Source: Bacillaceae bacterium JMAK1
GTDB lineage: Bacteria > Bacillota > Bacilli > Bacillales > Marinococcaceae
Direction of reading: 5' to 3'
DNA length: 64,000 bases
Assembly: GCA_012970285.1 (NCBI GenBank)
Contig: JIBW01000002.1
Coordinates: forward strand, 868,001-932,000
Shown: positions 16,652-26,932 of the stretch, in pieces
Numbering within the stretch: position 1 is the first letter of the stretch
Layout: each line of letters opens with the position of its first letter
Translations under genes and position numbers: made by a program
Notes under the pieces: generated by a model
What the model was told of the DNA's origin: nothing
Databases searched by the model: none
The model's input: only the letters and a program-made list of their open reading frames with translations

Positions 16652-19476
16652 TATTGGTTGCTCCCTTCACGTCCCAATGCCGTGTTGATAATTCGTTGTT
16701 GTTCATGTTTGTGTGCGTTCGGGTTCCCTTCAGAAGGGCTTGAACGACGACGACGACCTACATACTCTAACGGTACATCGTCTGGTAAGCTTTCACGCAA
16801 GTACGGGTCGATATAATTCCAAGCACCCATGTTCTTCGGTTCTTCTTGAACCCATATTGCAGACTTAAGGTTTTTATATTTCGCAAGAACTTTCTCGACG
16901 GTCTTGTGTGGGTACGGATAAAGTTCTTCAAAGCGAACGATATGAAGCTTCTTCGTATCAACAGACTCATCGATACTTTCATGAAGATCAATCGCGATCT
17001 TACCAGAACAGAACACAATTCGTTCCACTTCATCTTCATTACCGAGTGTTAATGGATCTCCAAGTACACGGTGGAAACGCCCTTCTGTAAAGGCTTCGTA
17101 TGGATCCGCAAGTGACTTGTTACGAAGTAAACTCTTCGGTGTCATAAGAACGAGCGGACGTACTTCATCCATTTCAAGACTCTTCGCTTGTCGTCTTAGG
17201 ATATGGAAGTATTGTGATGTGCTTGATAAATACGCAACATTCCAGTTGTTCTCAGCCGCAAGTTGTAAGAAACGTTCAAGACGAGCGCTTGAATGCTCTG
17301 GACCAGAACCTTCATAACCGTGAGGTAGTAAAAGTACCATGCCAGAACGTTGTCCCCACTTCGCACGACCTGCAGATAAGAATTGATCAAATTGAACTTG
17401 TGCAGCATTTGAGAAGTCTCCATATTGCGCTTCCCAAAGGACAAGTGTTTCAGGAGCTTGTACGTTATAGCCATACTCAAATCCAACGACCGATGCTTCT
17501 GAAAGTGGACTGTTATGAAGTGCAAACGACGCGTTCGCTGTTGAGAGCGTGTGCATCGGCGAGTGAATCTCACCATTCTCATAATCATGAAGTACTAAAT
17601 GACGATGGTTAAACGTTCCACGCTCCGAATCTTGCCCCGTCATTCGAATTGGCGTTCCATCAGAGATGATTGAAGCGAATGCAAGTGCTTCTGCATGACC
17701 CCAATCAATAATCCCTTCATTAAACGCTTCTTCACGACGTTGTAAAATCTTCTTCAATTTCGGGAACACCGTAAAGTCATCAGGATATTGAAGCAATTCT
17801 TCGTTCATTTGCTTAAGTTCATCATAAGCGACTGCAGTATCCATCTTAGGAAGTCCTTTTTCAATAACTTCTGGAGGATTCATATCAGCAACTTCATGAC
17901 TCGCTTCTCCGACTTTTTCGTACTCACGCATGAGTTTGTCTTGAAGCTCGCTACGCATTGTTTCAACTTCTTCTTCTGTTACGACACCGTCTTGGATGAG
18001 TGTTTTTGCATAAATAGCACGTGATGTTTCATGCTTTTTAATCTTCTCATACAATTTCGGTTGGGTAGACATCGGCTCATCTGTCTCATTATGTCCGTAA
18101 CGACGATAACCGACTAAATCAATGAGGAAGTCTTTATGGAAGCGACGACGATACTCAGATGCTAGATGCGCTGCGGCAATACAAGAATCTGGGTCATCAG
18201 CGTTCACGTGGATAATTGGAATTTCGTAACCTTTTGCGAGGTCACTGGCATATGTTGTTGATCTCGAATCATGACTGTCTGTCGTAAATCCGAGTAAGTT
18301 GTTTGCAATAATATGCATTGTGCCTCCCGTTTGATATCCTTTCAAACGGCTCAAGTTCAATGTCTCAGCAATGATTCCTTGACCTGGGAATGCTGCGTCT
18401 CCGTGAATCAAGATCGCACCTGCATTCTTCATTTCTTGATCAGGGAAGCCGACTTGAGTGCGGTCTTCTTGAGCAGCACGAGCATATCCAACAACGATTG
18501 GGTCTACGTATTCCAAGTGACTTGGGTTATTAGCAAGAGAGACAGTCGTATAGGTTGACTCTTCACCAATTTGTGTGTTCGCACCGAGGTGGTATTTCAC
18601 ATCCCCAGTCCAACCTTCGTTCAAAGACCCTTCTGTTGGAGCTTCATCTTCAAGTGGAGCATGTTTAAATTCGGAGAAAATGAGGTTGTATGGTTTCCCT
18701 AAAACGTGAGCAAGCGTGCTCAATCGTCCACGGTGAGCCATTCCAATCATGATATCTTTCGCACCGTCTTGCATGTAGCTTTGTGTCATTTCCTCTAAAA
18801 TCGGGACCATACTATCTAATCCTTCAATAGAGAAACGTTTTTGTCCGACAAAGTAACGGTGCAAAAACTGTTCAAAGCCTTCGGTAGCTGTTAATTTCTC
18901 CAAGACTGATTTGCGTTTATTCGGAGACAAATCTTCATAGATATCACCGGACTCAACCATTTGGTTCAGCCAGTTCTTCTCTTCGAGGTCGTGAACATGA
19001 TGAAACTCAAAAGCGATTGATTTCGTATACATCTTCTTAAGATGATTAATTGCATCTAGACCGTTTTCAACTGAAGACGGTGCATCTTTACAAAGCATCT
19101 CTGCTGGCATTGCCATTAAGTCCTCGTCACTTAGTCCGTGTTCACTCGGCTTTAAAAACGATGACTCTTCTCCAGGTGCTTCCAATGGGTTAATATCTGC
19201 AAGTAAGTGTCCGAAAGTGCGAATGTTTTCTGCAAGCTTAATCGCTGCAGCAATCTTGTGCATCGATGATGAATTCACCGTTTCGTCACTTGATTCTGAA
19301 ACGTTATTCGTTGAACCTACTGATGGTGCACCGTACTCATCGAACCACGCTTTTAAATCTTCTTCAACATCGCTCGGGTTTTCTTTGTATAGTTCATACT
19401 GGTCCATCACATACCCTAAGTTCGGGCCGTGAAATGTTTCCCAAGACTTCTCAAGCTTGGAAACCTTTCTGTCCAT
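16651..19476 (-). CDS. odhA: 2-oxoglutarate dehydrogenase E1 component
   Basis: Thiamine-diphosphate-dependent decarboxylase E1 of the 2-oxoglutarate dehydrogenase complex. At 941 residues it matches the B. subtilis protein. Visible signatures include [34 protein letters not shown], the cofactor-binding [30 protein letters not shown] and near the C-terminus EEPKNMGAW and [13 protein letters not shown]. Start ATG 19476 has GGAGG nine bases upstream. It is first of the odhA-odhB operon. Transcription probably begins in the 19.6-19.85 kb region, where a TATAAT at 19682-19687 and a cre-like site at 19815-19828 are found. Confidence 0.97.
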   Translation of the reverse strand: MDRKVSKLEKSWETFHGPNLGYVMDQYELYKENPSDVEEDLKAWFDEYGAPSVGSTNNVSESSDETVNSSSMHKIAAAIKLAENIRTFGHLLADINPLEAPGEESSFLKPSEHGLSDEDLMAMPAEMLCKDAPSSVENGLDAINHLKKMYTKSIAFEFHHVHDLEEKNWLNQMVESGDIYEDLSPNKRKSVLEKLTATEGFEQFLHRYFVGQKRFSIEGLDSMVPILEEMTQSYMQDGAKDIMIGMAHRGRLSTLAHVLGKPYNLIFSEFKHAPLEDEAPTEGSLNEGWTGDVKYHLGANTQIGEESTYTTVSLANNPSHLEYVDPIVVGYARAAQEDRTQVGFPDQEMKNAGAILIHGDAAFPGQGIIAETLNLSRLKGYQTGGTMHIIANNLLGFTTDSHDSRSTTYASDLAKGYEIPIIHVNADDPDSCIAAAHLASEYRRRFHKDFLIDLVGYRRYGHNETDEPMSTQPKLYEKIKKHETSRAIYAKTLIQDGVVTEEEVETMRSELQDKLMREYEKVGEASHEVADMNPPEVIEKGLPKMDTAVAYDELKQMNEELLQYPDDFTVFPKLKKILQRREEAFNEGIIDWGHAEALAFASIISDGTPIRMTGQDSERGTFNHRHLVLHDYENGEIHSPMHTLSTANASFALHNSPLSEASVVGFEYGYNVQAPETLVLWEAQYGDFSNAAQVQFDQFLSAGRAKWGQRSGMVLLLPHGYEGSGPEHSSARLERFLQLAAENNWNVAYLSSTSQYFHILRRQAKSLEMDEVRPLVLMTPKSLLRNKSLADPYEAFTEGRFHRVLGDPLTLGNEDEVERIVFCSGKIAIDLHESIDESVDTKKLHIVRFEELYPYPHKTVEKVLAKYKNLKSAIWVQEEPKNMGAWNYIDPYLRESLPDDVPLEYVGRRRRSSPSEGNPNAHKHEQQRIINTALGREGSNQ

Positions 19477-19814
19477 CTGCTACTACCTCCAACTAACTTG
19501 TTTGCAATCTGTAACGTCATGATCGACAAAATTCGTCTTAAAACGGTTCGAATTGAGGTCATTCAACTACCAATCTTACGGAATTGATGACCAAGAACTT
19601 TTCTCATAAAAACTAACATCGCCAATTCTCAAGCAATGATGTAACCTCATCATTTAAATGTATCTTATCAATCTGAACGATATTATATCTCCAAAATAAG
19701 AAAACGCATTCTAAAAACAATAGATTCCGTGTTTTGGGGATAATAACTACACATAAAGCTCGGCTATAAAGTTTGCCTGAATAATTCAGCGCAGAAAAAA
19801 TAAACGATTTCAAT

Positions 19815-19828
19815 TCGTAACGCTTTCA
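19815..19828 (-). promoter_or_regulatory. cre-like site upstream of odhA
   Basis: Minus strand TGAAAGCGTTACGA agrees with TGWAANCGNTNWCA at 12 of 14 positions. Catabolite repression of odhAB is known in B. subtilis, which supports it, but the distance of about 340 bases to the start codon is large. Confidence 0.4.
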
Positions 19829-20327
19829 CATTTTTATTTTAACACGTCAAGTAACAGGATACAAAAGATAGTCGTGATTTTGTTTGTTAAAATGACAAAC
19901 TTTTTTACTGTTTTCCCTTGTGCCTTTTCTTGTAAACCGTTTGATTTTGACATGATTCGTCAAAAAAGTTCCTAAACTAACCTACACCCACCGTGTAACT
20001 ATAGGTATTTACGACTATCTCTTTCCTCGATCATAACAGTCGATTACTGCTGTGTCGCTTTAAATAACATAAGTCTTTGCAGCGTCGATTTGCCAAAACG
20101 TATTGCTTTAACGACCTTTAGTAAATTCGTCTTTGCTTTTACACGATTTTCCACAATCTAATCTTTACTTTTTATTCTTTACTACTCTATTCCACGCAAC
20201 TGCTTCTTTTAACCGTTTATCTATTCTTTCAAGTTGTTTTATAACATTTCATCGCAATGATCTTTTCTTTATTGTTTAGAAAAAATGAAATTTTAGCTTA
20301 TAGTACACGTGCTTTGCCTTTTTATGC

Positions 20328-20333
20328 TACAAT
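20328..20333 (+). promoter_or_regulatory. Extended -10 promoter of the HAD/YjiH gene pair
   Basis: TATGCTACAAT provides TG-n-TACAAT (hexamer 20328-20333) 38 bases before the GTG start. No good -35 is seen at 17 bases, as is common for extended -10 promoters. Confidence 0.45.
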
Positions 20334-20371
20334 GCGAGTAATTATACAACGAGACGAAAGGTGGGTGTACC

Positions 20372-21166
20372 GTGATTAATACGTTAATTTTCGACCTAGA
20401 TGATACGCTCTTATGGGACAAAAAGAGTATTAAAGAAGCTTTGCTCGCAACGTGTAATGACGCATACAGAATAGCTGGAATTGACGCCGATCTTCTATTT
20501 AATGCAGTAAAAGAAGTTGCACCTGTTGAATACAAAAAGCAAGACTTCTACCCTGTCACCGTTGCTTTAGGTATTAATCCGTTTGAAGGGTTATGGGGGG
20601 AATTCAATGATGTGAACGATTCTAGATTACGGCAAATGGGTGAAAGCATTTCCGTATATCAATTCGACGTGTGGATGGAATCACTTCGCGCGGTAGGAAA
20701 TGAAGACTTATCACTAGCTAGAAAACTGGCGAAACGATTTATTACGTATCGTGAAACGCTTCCCTATGTATATGACGAGACGTTTGATGTTCTTTCGTCC
20801 CTTCAAAAAACGTTCCAACTCGTCTTGTTAACAAACGGCGCGCCAAGTTTGCAACAAAAAAAATTACAAATGACACCTGCACTTGTACCTTTCTTTAATC
20901 GCATTTTTATCTCTGGTGCATTTGGCGTCGGAAAGCCTGACACTTCATTATTCGAACACTGTTTATCTCAGCTAAACATCAAGCCAGAAGAAGCAGTCAT
21001 GATTGGTGACAACCTTCATACGGATATTATTGGTGGGAATGGGGTTAACCTAACGACAGTGTGGATCAATCGAGAAGGTATATCCAATGATACGGATATC
21101 ATTCCAACGATTGAAATTAAGAACTTACGAGAACTTAACGAAGTCGTTGAACGTATTTCAATATAG
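20372..21166 (+). CDS. HAD-superfamily phosphatase (YsaA-like)
   Basis: Cytosolic haloacid-dehalogenase-type hydrolase, probably a small-molecule phosphatase. Motif I is FDLDDTLL with nucleophile Asp8 and acid/base Asp10; a helical cap follows; motif II is LLTNG, motif III Lys is in GVGKPD, and motif IV is MIGDNLHTDIIGG. The 264-residue length suits the family with a C1 cap. The overall architecture resembles B. subtilis YsaA; the substrate cannot be read from sequence. GTG start at 20372 with AAAGGTGGG in front. It is followed after 29 bases by the YjiH-type membrane protein gene and probably shares its terminator at 22552. Confidence 0.85.
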   Translation: MINTLIFDLDDTLLWDKKSIKEALLATCNDAYRIAGIDADLLFNAVKEVAPVEYKKQDFYPVTVALGINPFEGLWGEFNDVNDSRLRQMGESISVYQFDVWMESLRAVGNEDLSLARKLAKRFITYRETLPYVYDETFDVLSSLQKTFQLVLLTNGAPSLQQKKLQMTPALVPFFNRIFISGAFGVGKPDTSLFEHCLSQLNIKPEEAVMIGDNLHTDIIGGNGVNLTTVWINREGISNDTDIIPTIEIKNLRELNEVVERISI

Positions 21167-21195
21167 CAATTTATACATCTTAAGGTGGGCACATC

Positions 21196-22548
21196 ATGAC
21201 TAATAAATCGACTAAGCCAATTCTATGGTTTATTCTCCCTTCTTTACTCGGACTTTTCATCTTTATTTTCCCGGTATTTTATACGGTAGATGGGGAACGA
21301 GAAATGACGATTCCAATCGCGTTTCTTTCAAATCTCGCTGGTGATTTACTCTCACCCATCATCGCTGAGTTAACCATTACGTTAGCTGCAATTTCTGTGA
21401 TCGGTAGTTTGTTATACACATTCACTAACGCATCTTGGTTACAAAAGCCTATCTTTCAATCAATTTTTGCGGTTACCCCTTTTTGGTTAATTGTACGTAT
21501 CATCGGGTTTACACTCGGTCTTTTAATTATTTTCCAAATTGGGCCAGAGTGGATTTGGGGAGAAGACACGGGCGACTTAATCTTTGAACTCGCCTCACTA
21601 CTCATTACCGTATTTTTATTTGCCGGGATTTTTCTTCCGCTACTGTTAAACTTCGGTTTACTTGAATTTGCCGGTACATTAATGAACGTGATTATGCGCC
21701 CGTTATTCCGCCTTCCAGGTCGTTCATCAATCGATAGCCTTGCTTCATGGTTTGGGGATGCTACGATTGGGGTTATGATGACGAACCAACAATATATGGA
21801 AGGTCACTATACGAGAAGAGAAGCTGCAGTTCTCGGGACAACCTTTAACATCGTTTCCATTACGTTTACGATCGTCATTTTAGGCTATTTAAGCTTAGAG
21901 CATCTGTTTTTGCCATACTATATGACAATCGTTATTGCTGGTTTTGTGGCAGCTATTATTATGCCACGAATCCCTCCGCTTTCACGATTTAGCGAAGATT
22001 ATTATGAACACGCAACACCACAAAAGGAAGAACCTAAAGACAGTCGACCACTACTTAAGCGAGCTTGGCAAGGCGCATTAACGAGAGCGAGTCAAGTTCA
22101 TATCGTAGGCACTGGTAAACAAGGTTTTAAAAATGTCCTTGAGTTGTGGATTGGTGTTATTCCGATCGTACTCGCCTTCGGTACAGTAACGATTATCATT
22201 GCAGAACAGACGCCACTTTTCACTTGGTTAGGCGCACCGTTCATACCATTTCTAGAGTTAATGCAAGTTCCTGAAGCACAAGCAGCATCTGAGACAATAC
22301 TCATTGGATTTGCTGATATGCTTTTACCAGCATTAATTGGTGCAGAAATTCAAAGTGAAATGACACGTTTTATTATCGGCTGTTTGTCTGTCACACAGTT
22401 GATCTTTATGAGTGAAGTCGGTGGATTGTTACTTGCATCAAAAATCCCTGTTAACTTCATGCACCTTGTCATGATTTTCTTACTACGTACGATCATTACA
22501 TTGCCGATTATCGTATTGTGTGCTCATATCGTATTTATGTTTGTGTAA
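21196..22548 (+). CDS. YjiH-family membrane protein with nucleoside-recognition (Gate) domains
   Basis: Polytopic inner-membrane protein of about ten hydrophobic segments, 450 residues. Strings such as LPSLLGLFIFIFPVF, GIFLPLLLNFGLLEFAGTLM, and IVPIVLAFGT-type segments in two halves fit the YjiH family, which carries paired Gate domains like those in nucleoside transporters and SpmA/SpmB. A transport role is likely but its substrate is unknown. ATG 21196 follows AAGGTGGG. It is the second gene of the HAD operon; a phosphatase plus a Gate protein could handle a phosphorylated metabolite, which is only a guess from adjacency. A strong terminator follows. Confidence 0.8.
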   Translation: MTNKSTKPILWFILPSLLGLFIFIFPVFYTVDGEREMTIPIAFLSNLAGDLLSPIIAELTITLAAISVIGSLLYTFTNASWLQKPIFQSIFAVTPFWLIVRIIGFTLGLLIIFQIGPEWIWGEDTGDLIFELASLLITVFLFAGIFLPLLLNFGLLEFAGTLMNVIMRPLFRLPGRSSIDSLASWFGDATIGVMMTNQQYMEGHYTRREAAVLGTTFNIVSITFTIVILGYLSLEHLFLPYYMTIVIAGFVAAIIMPRIPPLSRFSEDYYEHATPQKEEPKDSRPLLKRAWQGALTRASQVHIVGTGKQGFKNVLELWIGVIPIVLAFGTVTIIIAEQTPLFTWLGAPFIPFLELMQVPEAQAASETILIGFADMLLPALIGAEIQSEMTRFIIGCLSVTQLIFMSEVGGLLLASKIPVNFMHLVMIFLLRTIITLPIIVLCAHIVFMFV

Positions 22549-22551
22549 TGA

Positions 22552-22589
22552 AAGAGTACGTGGATAGGATCAATCCACGTACTCTTTTT
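22552..22589 (+). terminator. Terminator after the YjiH-type gene
   Basis: AGAGTACGTGGAT paired with ATCCACGTACTCT and followed by TTTTT, starting just after the stop codon. Confidence 0.9.
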
Positions 22590-22640
22590 CTATTTCTTTT
22601 TACGAAGTAGTTTTAGGTTGGACAACATTATATGACAATA

Positions 22641-22678
22641 ACAAAAAAGCATTGAAAGGTCTCCCCTTTCAATGCTTT
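22641..22678 (-). terminator. Terminator of mqo
   Basis: Stem AAAGCATTGAAAGG / CCTTTCAATGCTTT with loop of five bases; on the minus strand it is followed by TTTTTTG. It lies directly after the mqo stop. Confidence 0.9.
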
Positions 22679-22682
22679 CAAA

Positions 22683-24194
22683 TTAGTTCATGGCTAAATC
22701 AGTTTGTTCTTCAGACAACTTAAGCGTTTTCGCTGTAGACGCTTCAAGTTGTTTAAATAGTTCACGGTCGTCAGCGAGTGATTGCCCGTATGAAGGGACC
22801 ATCTCTTTAATCTTCGGCATCCATTCATCGATTTGATCAGGGTAACAACGCTTTAATACTTCAAGCATTACATGGACAGCTGTAGATGCACCTGGAGATG
22901 CGCCGAGCAATGCAGCAACAGAGCCGTCTTCACTCGTAATAACTTCTGTACCGAATTGGAGTGTTCCTTTACCACCGTCTTCAGTATCTTTAATGACTTG
23001 AACACGTTGGCCTGCTACGACCATATCCCAATCTTCGCTTTTAGCGTTTGGAACGAACTCACGTAGCTCTTCCATACGCTTTTCTTTCGACAATAACACT
23101 TGTTGAATGAGATAACGTGTTAGTGATAACTCTTTCACCCCTGCTGAAAGCATCGTCATCACATTTGATGGGCGAACTGAATTAATTAAATCCATATTCG
23201 ACCCTTCCTTTAAAAACTTCGGAGAAAAGCCTGCAAACGGACCGAATAATAAGGACTTTTTATTATCAATATAGCGCGTATCTAAGTGAGGTACCGACAT
23301 TGGTGGAGCACCCACTTTAGCTTTGCCGTATACCTTCGCATGGTGCTTTTCAACGATTTCAGGGTTATGACAAGCCATAAATAATCCGCTTACCGGAAAG
23401 CCACCGACATTTCTTGACTCAGGAATTCCAGTTTTTTGGAGCAACGATAAGCTTCCGCCACCTGCACCGATAAATACGAACTTCGTGGTATAGACATATA
23501 CTTCGCCTGTTCGCATATCTTCAACTTTAACTTCCCATTTGTTGTCTCTCACCGTACGCTTTAAATTCATAACTTTATGTTTGTAGTGGATATGAAAGTT
23601 CTCACCTTCAAGTTGATTGAATAAAATACGCGTTAACTCACCGAAATTCACATCAGTTCCGGTATCAATTTTCGTTGCGGCAATCGGGTCATTTTCAGAG
23701 CGATTCTCCATCACGAGTGGGAGCCACTGCTTTAATCGATCTGGTTCCTCCGAATACTCCATACCTTCAAACAAAGGAATATTACTAAGTGCTTCATAAC
23801 GTTTTTTAAGAAATTCGACGTTCTTTTTGCCATGTACAAGACTCATATGAGGAATCGACATAATAAAGCTCTCTGGATTTTTCAATAAACCCTGTTCGAC
23901 AAGATAAGCCCAAAATTGCCTTGAGATTTGAAACTGCTCATTTACGTTAACCGCTTTTTTCGTATCAATTGAACCGTCAGGTTTTTCGGAAGTGTAATTG
24001 AGTTCACAAAGTGCTGCATGCCCTGTTCCAGCATTGTTCCACTCATTGGAGCTTTCTTCCCCTGCGCCTCCTAATTTTTCTAAGACCGTGATTTCCATAT
24101 CCGGTGCCAATTCTCTAAGTAACGCTCCAAGTGTGGCACTCATCATACCCGCACCGATTAAAACCACATCGGTTTCTATTTGTCTACTCGTCAT
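22683..24194 (-). CDS. mqo: Malate:quinone oxidoreductase
   Basis: Membrane-associated FAD enzyme oxidising malate to oxaloacetate with electrons passed to menaquinone, an alternative to NAD-dependent malate dehydrogenase. The FAD-binding beta-alpha-beta is [17 protein letters not shown] (10-26), followed by [21 protein letters not shown] (residues given in part) and ALCELNYT, which are characteristic of Mqo. Later blocks include [35 protein letters not shown] and a C-terminal [15 protein letters not shown]. The 503-residue length is normal. ATG 24194 has AAAGGGAAGG in front. It is monocistronic. A weak cre-like sequence lies at 24375-24388 and an extended -10 (TATGAT) at 24285-24290. Confidence 0.96.
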   Translation of the reverse strand: MTSRQIETDVVLIGAGMMSATLGALLRELAPDMEITVLEKLGGAGEESSNEWNNAGTGHAALCELNYTSEKPDGSIDTKKAVNVNEQFQISRQFWAYLVEQGLLKNPESFIMSIPHMSLVHGKKNVEFLKKRYEALSNIPLFEGMEYSEEPDRLKQWLPLVMENRSENDPIAATKIDTGTDVNFGELTRILFNQLEGENFHIHYKHKVMNLKRTVRDNKWEVKVEDMRTGEVYVYTTKFVFIGAGGGSLSLLQKTGIPESRNVGGFPVSGLFMACHNPEIVEKHHAKVYGKAKVGAPPMSVPHLDTRYIDNKKSLLFGPFAGFSPKFLKEGSNMDLINSVRPSNVMTMLSAGVKELSLTRYLIQQVLLSKEKRMEELREFVPNAKSEDWDMVVAGQRVQVIKDTEDGGKGTLQFGTEVITSEDGSVAALLGASPGASTAVHVMLEVLKRCYPDQIDEWMPKIKEMVPSYGQSLADDRELFKQLEASTAKTLKLSEEQTDLAMN

Positions 24195-24525
24195 AAAAAA
24201 CCTTCCCTTTTACTCATTAAATGTTTAGTTACTCTAATTAACCTCATTAAAGTAACAGCAAAAGATGTTTCTCGTCCTTGTCCTATCATACCACAGACTA
24301 TCCTGTAAGTGGCTAGTGTTTGCGATATAAATGAATAGACATTCACTAAAATCCATCTAATATACCCTTCAGTTTGTAAGCGCATACTTCTATGGTTCGA
24401 CAATTTACTCATTTCTCTCGTTATACCGTTGCAACAAAAAGATTGGTTTATTCATTCCATTGTACGTAGGTTCACTTCGATCGTGCGTTATCAGCTTTTG
24501 ATTGTGCATACAAAAAAAGCCCAGT
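24195..24525. other. Intergenic region upstream of mqo
   Basis: Gene-free stretch of 331 bases. On the minus strand TGG-TATGAT at 24285-24293 is a candidate extended -10 for mqo. TGTAAGCGCATACT at 24375-24388 fits the cre consensus at 12 of 14. A terminator for the upstream gene occupies the last 14 bases. Nothing else is apparent. Confidence 0.5.
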
Positions 24526-24538
24526 TTACACTGGGCTT
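24512..24538 (-). terminator. Terminator of the 24526-25128 gene
   Basis: AGCCCAGT-gtaa-ACTGGGCT followed by seven U on the minus strand; the stop codon lies within the stem. Confidence 0.9.
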
Positions 24539-25128
24539 ACTGAAATCATTTGTTGACGTTTCTTATAAAGCATTAATTGATGCTTTAATTTAGCTGGTTT
24601 GATCGTGACACTCACTAACTTATGACAGATCATTTGCTTTCGTAAGCTTTCAATCGTTGCTTCACTAAACTGTTCGTCCCCTTCTACCAGTTCAATGTAA
24701 CGGTTAAATACAGTAGCGATCGTATCACCGTTTGTCACGAAGTTCCCATATTTCCGGTATGTTTCGGACATATTCCATAACTGAACTGTCGTTATTAGAA
24801 GTTGAACGAACAAAGATTCTTTTCCTTTAAGTTGAAAATCATGATCTTTTTCTAAATCCTGCACAAATTTTTGCAAATCTTTATTATAAAAGAGAGCTTT
24901 CTGACGCGCTGTTTTCGAGCGATCACGCCAACCTCGTTGTTTTGCTGGTGAGTGCAATGCACGTTTTAGCGATTGCAGTTCATGTTCATCAAGTAAAAAT
25001 ACCGGCTTCGTTCTCTTCACGAATTCATCAATCTTCTGTTCAAGAAACTCCACCACATATTTATTGTCTGGATGGTACGTAAGTTGACGACGTTTTTCAC
25101 GTTGTCTCAATGTAAATTTGGTAAGCAT
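24526..25128 (-). CDS. Hypothetical basic protein
   Basis: Not recognised. A 200-residue Lys/Arg-rich soluble protein, mostly helical by composition, with no signal peptide, membrane segment or metal motif. Local features: basic N-terminal TLRQREKRRQLTYH, a central block RALHSPAKQRGWRDRSKTAR and a C-terminal KPAKLKHQLMLYKKR. The high charge would suit nucleic-acid binding, but no domain is recognised. ATG 25128 was chosen over an in-frame ATG at 25149 because AAAGGGGG sits between them, six bases before the former. It is monocistronic, with its own strong terminator. Confidence 0.7.
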   Translation of the reverse strand: MLTKFTLRQREKRRQLTYHPDNKYVVEFLEQKIDEFVKRTKPVFLLDEHELQSLKRALHSPAKQRGWRDRSKTARQKALFYNKDLQKFVQDLEKDHDFQLKGKESLFVQLLITTVQLWNMSETYRKYGNFVTNGDTIATVFNRYIELVEGDEQFSEATIESLRKQMICHKLVSVTIKPAKLKHQLMLYKKRQQMISVSPV

Positions 25129-25493
25129 CAGAGAGCCCCCTTTCGACATATTCCTCTATCCAAAAAGTAGTCTACCATACCCAATACTAAAATAAAATAG
25201 AGAAAATAAAAGAATTAGCGAATTTATTCTCTTCTATTCGTAACTCATCCAACTAAACAGACATATTTGCTTAAATATCGCTATATTTATCGGAAAATCA
25301 AATCTAACCGTTGAAAATATGGCAGAATTTTAACATATGAGATAGAGCTAGGATCTTAATGTTTAGAGGCTTGTTTAACTTCAACTTTATTTCATAGAAA
25401 GAAGATGGTGGATTGACCCACCATCTTCTTTCAAAAAATGAACAGTCTTGTTCATGAGTACGTATCATTCCGTCATGTTTCTAAGGCAATCCT
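25129..25493. other. Intergenic region upstream of the hypothetical basic protein
   Basis: A 365-base gene-free, A+T-rich stretch. The minus-strand promoter of the 25128 gene should lie here; a TATGGTAGACT stretch near 25175 is the only weak candidate -10. The esterase terminator-like hairpin occupies 25397-25432. I see no further structure. Confidence 0.45.
25397..25432 (-). terminator. Hairpin downstream of the esterase gene
   Basis: Perfect 15-base stem GAAAGAAGATGGTGG / CCACCATCTTCTTTC. The T-run is weak on either strand, but its position about 60 bases past the esterase stop fits termination. Confidence 0.6.
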
Positions 25494-26735
25494 TTAATCA
25501 GCTTCATGATCTGATTCTGATTGGAAAAAACCGTCCGCTTGTTCAACAAAGGTGTGGAACATTTGAGTGAATTGAATCGACAACAAGTACGCTGCTGCGA
25601 CATGAGCTTCGATTTCTTCACGTACCCGAGAAAAGCCTGAAGGTGCTTCGCGATCAATCACCTGAAAGCCGACCATCACTCGCTCTTCTTCTTCCCATTG
25701 TGAAGATAAAAACGCCAAACTATCATCAATGGCAAGGTTTCCTGTAGTCATCACTTCATAAAATGATAAAAACCCGTGCATGACCCCTTCATATCTTAAG
25801 TTCTCAACGTAAACACCATCAGAAAATAGCTTCTCTGCATACAGCTCCCCCTCGTCTCTTAACGGATCGAACTCTGCAGTAGCTATGAAGGCAGGTGGAA
25901 GTCCTGCTGACGTCTTTGCATCCAACGGTGAAACGTATGGATTCTCCCACATATCTTCTCCTGGCGTATACGTCGCTCTAGCCTTTTCCATAACAGAACG
26001 TGATAGCAAATACTGTCCGCTGCTATATTGCTCTCTCGTTTCTAACGGGTAATCATGAAACGTCGTAAGCGGATAGTATAACAATTGTGCGGTTATTTCC
26101 GGACCGTTAAAATCTCTTGCTTTCATCGCTGTAACTGTTGCAATGTTCCCTCCTGCACTATCACCTGCAACGGTAATGTTGCCAGGGTCTCCTCCCCAAA
26201 CAGGAGCTTGCTGTTCTATATAAAGAAGTGCATCGTACGCATCTTCAACAGCTTTAGGGAAAATGTGCTTTGGCGCAAGTCGGTAACCGACACTAATAAC
26301 GATTGCTCCTGAACGGCTCGCAAGTGCTCGTACGATGTTGTCATGCGTTTGGATGCTTCCGTATCCTTCCATAAAAGCGCCACCATGATAATAAACGATA
26401 ATTGGCGCATCTTCACTTTGAATCGGGGCATACATTCTCGCTTCCAAAAACTCGCCGTCACTCACTGGAATGGTCAAGTCTTCCCGATAAAACGACGGCC
26501 GGACAGTGGATGTGCCCGTTAACCTTGTTAGAAACTCTGGTGCCTTTAAATTTTCACTCGGGACGATCAGTTGATTATTTATAGCATGCAATACAACGCC
26601 CGTTTTTGCCGGTAACGTTCCTTCAGACGTATTCGACCATACACTCACAAAACTCGAGAGGATCATACCAAAGCCAATTGTAAGTTTTAACATCATCACA
26701 ATGAAACTCCACGTCTTAGAAGATAACTTGTTCAA
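25494..26735 (-). CDS. Alpha/beta hydrolase, HSL-type esterase/lipase, membrane-anchored or secreted
   Basis: Carboxylesterase of the hormone-sensitive-lipase group. The oxyanion-hole motif is YYHGGAFMEG, the nucleophile elbow GDSAGGN, the acid Asp in EFDPLRDEG and the base His in GVMHGF. An N-terminal hydrophobic segment at about 10-33 (FIVMMLKLTIGFGMILSSF) is a signal anchor, putting the enzyme outside the membrane. At 413 residues it is longer than the usual 310-340, because of about 60 extra N-terminal residues and a 70-residue C-terminal acidic extension of no recognised fold. GGGGAG lies about nine bases before ATG 26735. Natural substrate unknown. Confidence 0.88.
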   Translation of the reverse strand: MNKLSSKTWSFIVMMLKLTIGFGMILSSFVSVWSNTSEGTLPAKTGVVLHAINNQLIVPSENLKAPEFLTRLTGTSTVRPSFYREDLTIPVSDGEFLEARMYAPIQSEDAPIIVYYHGGAFMEGYGSIQTHDNIVRALASRSGAIVISVGYRLAPKHIFPKAVEDAYDALLYIEQQAPVWGGDPGNITVAGDSAGGNIATVTAMKARDFNGPEITAQLLYYPLTTFHDYPLETREQYSSGQYLLSRSVMEKARATYTPGEDMWENPYVSPLDAKTSAGLPPAFIATAEFDPLRDEGELYAEKLFSDGVYVENLRYEGVMHGFLSFYEVMTTGNLAIDDSLAFLSSQWEEEERVMVGFQVIDREAPSGFSRVREEIEAHVAAAYLLSIQFTQMFHTFVEQADGFFQSESDHEAD

Positions 26736-26811
26736 GGTGTGATCGCTCCCCTTCGAGTCGTATTATGCTTATTTATGTCACTTTACCTTTATTTTCATGT
26801 ATGTTTTCCAT

Positions 26812-26820
26812 AGTATATCA
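26812..26820 (-). promoter_or_regulatory. Extended -10 promoter of the esterase gene
   Basis: Minus strand TGATATACT (26812-26820) about 77 bases before the start codon. The -35 is weak. Confidence 0.4.
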
Positions 26821-26883
26821 TAGGATCGCGAAAATGTTGCGTCATTTTTTTAATTTATCACATCTTTTTACATAATTAGGCGA

Positions 26884-26917
26884 TAAAAAAACCGACTTGG
26901 GGGGACAAGTCGGTTTT
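26884..26917 (-). terminator. Terminator of the toxin-antitoxin operon
   Basis: AAAACCGACTTG / CAAGTCGGTTTT with a C-rich loop and a U-run on the minus strand, 15 bases past the toxin stop. Confidence 0.9.
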
Positions 26918-26932
26918 ACAACTATGTAGCTA

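Larger units (their letters stand above)
19477..20371. other. Long intergenic region between divergent odhA and the HAD gene
   Basis: About 895 bases without a convincing gene. The odhA-proximal part carries a possible minus-strand -10 (TATAAT, 19682-19687, poor -35). The centre, about 19880-20300, is strongly pyrimidine-rich on the plus strand. GTTTGT-taaaatg-ACAAAC at 19882-19900 is a small inverted repeat. A 36-codon minus-strand frame (20044-20154, GTG start, Lys/Arg/Leu-rich) is open but has only a weak ribosome site. I cannot assign an RNA gene here. Confidence 0.6.

Noticed and set aside
19613-19813. A 66-codon minus-strand frame upstream of odhA
   Set aside because: Spans the likely odhA promoter region, lacks a ribosome site, and has a Cys/Phe/Leu-rich random-looking product.
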